Of a stretch of 64,000 nt of DNA, positions 61,771 to 64,000 are shown piece by piece (position 1 is the stretch's first letter; each line of letters begins with the position of its first letter). The DNA is from Hydrogenophaga crassostreae (GTDB taxonomy: Bacteria; Pseudomonadota; Gammaproteobacteria; Burkholderiales; Burkholderiaceae_C). The notes below the pieces were generated by a model, which saw nothing but the letters and a program-made list of their open reading frames with translations, was not told where the DNA came from and searched no databases. The position numbers and the translations under genes are program-made. Where the stretch lies: assembly GCF_001761385.1 (NCBI RefSeq), contig NZ_CP017476.1, forward strand, positions 1,539,501 to 1,603,500, written 5' to 3'.

Positions 61771-61806
61771 GTTCCAAAACTGAGGGATGCGTCATATATT
61801 TTGAAC
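61771..61806. promoter_or_regulatory. Inverted repeat between divergent TetR and SDR genes, candidate operator
   Basis: GTTCCAAAA and TTTTGAAC form an imperfect inverted repeat with a 19-nt spacer in the 70-nt divergent region. The spacing is long for a single TetR site, so it may be two half-sites or coincidence. AT-rich CATATATT inside could be part of a -10 element. Confidence 0.35.
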
Positions 61807-61834
61807 GCAGCGATCAACCTGAGGAAAAAATTCC

Positions 61835-62566
61835 ATGACAGACCATACCCGGCGCATTGCGCTGATCACCGGCGGCAACAAGGGCCTCGGTTTTGAAACG
61901 GCGCGGCAGATCGGTCAACAGGGCCATATGGTCCTTCTGGGCGCGCGAGATCCATCGCGCGGCGAGGCCGCCGCCGCCAGCTTGAGGGCGGAGGGCATCG
62001 ATGCCCGCTACCTGGCGCTCGACCTGACCGAGCGGGCCACCATCGTGGCGGCCGCGCGCGAGATTCAGGCCACCTACGGCCGGCTGGACGTGCTGGTCAA
62101 CAACGCTGGCGCAGCGTCCCCGGCCGATGGCCCGGTCAGCAGCGTCGATGTGGCTTCGGTTCGCAGCGTGTTCGAGGTCAATTTTTTCGGCACGCTTGAG
62201 GTCATACAGGCAATGCTGCCGCTGTTGAAAGAGTCCACGGCGGGGCGCGTGGTCAATGTGTCGAGCACGCTTGGTTCTCTCGCACTGCAAAGCGACCCAA
62301 CGTGGGAGTTTTCGCCCTTCAAGCCCACGGGCTACAACACGGCGAAAGTGGCGTTGAACATGTTGACCGTGCATTTGGCGGCCGAGTTGCTCGACTCAGG
62401 CATCAAGGTCAATTCGGTGGCCCCGGGCTACACCGCCACCGATCTGACCGGCGGGAGCGGGCAGTCGGTGGCTCAAGGGGCTGCGGCCTCGGTTCGTATG
62501 GCGCTCTTGCCAGACGACGGCCCTACCGGCGGGTTTTTCAGCGTGAACGGCACCGAACCCTGGTGA
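61835..62566 (+). CDS. Short-chain dehydrogenase/reductase
   Basis: 243 residues. TGGNKGLGFETARQIG is the NADP loop (the carbonyl-reductase-like form), DVLVNNAGAA follows, NVSSTLGSL has the catalytic Ser and YNTAKVALNM the Tyr and Lys. It reduces a carbonyl or quinone substrate with NADPH; substrate unknown. GAGGAAAA lies before the start. Probably controlled by the divergent TetR regulator. Confidence 0.93.
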   Translation: MTDHTRRIALITGGNKGLGFETARQIGQQGHMVLLGARDPSRGEAAAASLRAEGIDARYLALDLTERATIVAAAREIQATYGRLDVLVNNAGAASPADGPVSSVDVASVRSVFEVNFFGTLEVIQAMLPLLKESTAGRVVNVSSTLGSLALQSDPTWEFSPFKPTGYNTAKVALNMLTVHLAAELLDSGIKVNSVAPGYTATDLTGGSGQSVAQGAAASVRMALLPDDGPTGGFFSVNGTEPW

Positions 62567-62760
62567 TCCTTTGGTCGGCCGCCCAGAAAATCGGGGGCGG
62601 CTTCGTGGCCGCTGAGCAAGGCCTGCGCCACGGTCAACCCGCCTCCCGAGCGCGCCGCTGTAGGTCGGGGCACGCTCCAGTGTGCCTGTCGTGGAAAAAT
62701 GGGCCGACCACTCTGGTATTCAAAAAACCCCACACCTGTTCACCCTGGAGACGCCCGCCC

Positions 62761-64000
62761 ATGAACCTGGCCCACCTGCTGCTCAAACAAGCCCGGCGCG
62801 ACCCGAGCCGCCCCGCGATCTTCAGTGGCGCCGACTGTGTGGCCACCCACGGCGAATGGGCCGAGCGGGCCGCCCGTGTGGGCGCCCGTTTGCAGGCCCA
62901 AGGCCTGGTGCCCGGCGACCGCGTGGTGCTGTTCATGCACAACCACCCGCGCTACCTGGAATTGCTGTTCGGTGCCTGGTGGGCGGGGCTGGTGGTGGTG
63001 CCGGTGAATGCCAAGCTGCACGTCAAAGAGCTGCAGTGGATCGTGGACAACGCGCAGGTCCGCTGGGCGTTTGTATCGAACGGCACCGTGCCCAACCCGG
63101 CAGAAGTCACCGGACTCGACGGTGTGATGGATGTGGATTCGGGCGAGTGTGGTGCGTGGCTGAACGAAGGCGCAGGGCTGAGCGACATCGAAGCGCGCTC
63201 GCCCGACGACACCGCCTGGCTGTTCTACACCAGCGGCACCACCGGCCGACCCAAGGGTGTGATGATCACGCACCGCAACTTGATGACCATGGGCCTCACC
63301 TATTTCAACGATGTGGACCCCATCGCCGCGGAGGACGCCATTGCCTATGCCGCCCCCATGTCACACGGCGCGGGGCTCTATGCCATTCCCCATCTCATGG
63401 CCGGCGCGCGCCACGTGGTGCCCGCCTCGGGCGGGTTCGACGCCGCCGAGCTGTTCGCGCTGGGTCGCGAGATCGGGCCGCTGTCGTTGTTCGCCGCGCC
63501 CACCATCGTCAAGCGCATCGTGGAGCAAGCCGAGTTGGAGCAGCGGTCGCCCGCCGAGTGCGGCCACAGCTTCAAGACCATCGTCTATGGCGGTGCACCC
63601 ATGTACGCCGCCGACATCCAGCGCGCCTTGCGGGTGATGGGCCCGCGCTTCGTGCAGATCTACGGCCAGGGCGAAAGCCCCATGACCGGCACCGCGCTCA
63701 GCCGCGCTCAGATTGCCAATGCCACACACCCGAGCCACGCTGAGCACCTGGCCTCTGTGGGCGTGGCGCAAACCCCCGTGGGCATCCGCGTGGCCGGGCC
63801 AGACGGACAGGCGCTGCCGCCCGGTGAAGTGGGCGAGGTCTTGATTCAGGGCGACAGCGTGATGGCCGGTTACTGGCGCAACCCCGAGGCCACTGCCTCA
63901 GCCATTCGAAACGGCTGGCTCTGGACCGGCGACATGGGCGCGCTCGACGCCGAAGGTTTCCTCACCCTCAAGGACCGCAGCAAAGACCTCATCATCAGTG
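62761..64000 (+). CDS. AMP-dependent acyl-CoA synthetase/ligase, partial (3' end outside window)
   Basis: The first 413 codons are present, open to the window edge. FYTSGTTGRPKGVMITH near residue 160 is the AMP-binding signature, YGGAPM and IYGQGESPMTG follow, and WTGDMGALDAEGFLTLKDRSKDLIISG holds the hinge region. It activates a carboxylic acid as acyl-AMP and then the CoA ester; the type (fatty, aromatic) cannot be told here. It starts MNLAHLLLKQA, just after a purine-poor stretch without an obvious ribosome binding site. Confidence 0.93.
   Translation, partial: MNLAHLLLKQARRDPSRPAIFSGADCVATHGEWAERAARVGARLQAQGLVPGDRVVLFMHNHPRYLELLFGAWWAGLVVVPVNAKLHVKELQWIVDNAQVRWAFVSNGTVPNPAEVTGLDGVMDVDSGECGAWLNEGAGLSDIEARSPDDTAWLFYTSGTTGRPKGVMITHRNLMTMGLTYFNDVDPIAAEDAIAYAAPMSHGAGLYAIPHLMAGARHVVPASGGFDAAELFALGREIGPLSLFAAPTIVKRIVEQAELEQRSPAECGHSFKTIVYGGAPMYAADIQRALRVMGPRFVQIYGQGESPMTGTALSRAQIANATHPSHAEHLASVGVAQTPVGIRVAGPDGQALPPGEVGEVLIQGDSVMAGYWRNPEATASAIRNGWLWTGDMGALDAEGFLTLKDRSKDLIIS

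Noticed and set aside
62682..63743. 353-codon plus-strand frame rich in Arg and Pro
   Set aside because: It is out of frame with the acyl-CoA ligase, whose motifs are unmistakable in the frame starting at 62761.

Overview
The window looks like a chromosomal stretch of a Burkholderiales bacterium, most likely Comamonadaceae (Hydrogenophaga/Acidovorax-like). I infer this from the high GC, the gene families and the gene neighbourhoods; no rRNA or marker gene settles it. I see no tRNA, rRNA, CRISPR array or insertion sequence. Both window edges cut a gene.

Region 1 (1-25051, all minus strand) is a surface polysaccharide locus, probably LPS O-antigen or capsule. Read from its promoter side it holds: a UDP-glucose 6-dehydrogenase (ugd); a lipidated SGNH-esterase autotransporter; a GT4 and three GT2 glycosyltransferases; the dTDP-L-rhamnose set rfbB-D-A-C; an ABC exporter (wzm, wzt with a carbohydrate-binding tail); a methyltransferase with a kinase-like segment and a coiled coil that resembles WbdD-type chain terminators; a large repeat-bearing GT4/RgpF hybrid; a sugar epimerase; a polytopic membrane protein; and the five-step UDP-ManNAc3NAcA pathway wbpA-B-D-E-I. 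Many junctions are 4-nt ATGA/GTGA overlaps, so translation is probably coupled. The stretch 4.2-13 kb is visibly AT-richer than the rest. The parts fit an ABC-dependent glycan with rhamnose and a diacetamido-mannuronic acid, with chain length set by the methyltransferase and the tail of Wzt.

Region 2 (25.5-32.4 kb) has a divergent SAF-domain oxidoreductase, an AEC carrier, a TAXI-type TRAP transporter operon (binding protein, fused permease, DUF1850 protein) and xerD.

Region 3 (32.8-43.9 kb) is mixed: a RIO kinase with a zinc-ribbon partner, a LuxR-type regulator followed by an unknown protein, a phospholipase-D protein, DUF4188 and SIMPL proteins, a lipoprotein plus a T4-lysozyme-like protein with an XVIPCD-like tail (candidate type IV secretion effector and immunity pair), a stand-alone RskA-like domain, a BLUF photoreceptor and an FMN-dependent alpha-hydroxy-acid dehydrogenase.

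Region 4 (44-60.8 kb) is an envelope and general-stress island: NarX-type kinase, receiver-only regulator, BON proteins, ferritin-like protein, CsbD, NarL-type regulator, cardiolipin synthase, TspO, YihY/BrkB, YqjK/E/D-like genes, a 53-residue DUF1328 protein, an APH/P-loop kinase fusion, an AI-2E-type permease fused to sensory domains and an AsmA protein. A GTCCTACA-like motif recurs ahead of several of these genes.

Region 5 (61-64 kb) has a TetR regulator divergent from an SDR oxidoreductase, then an acyl-CoA ligase cut by the window end.
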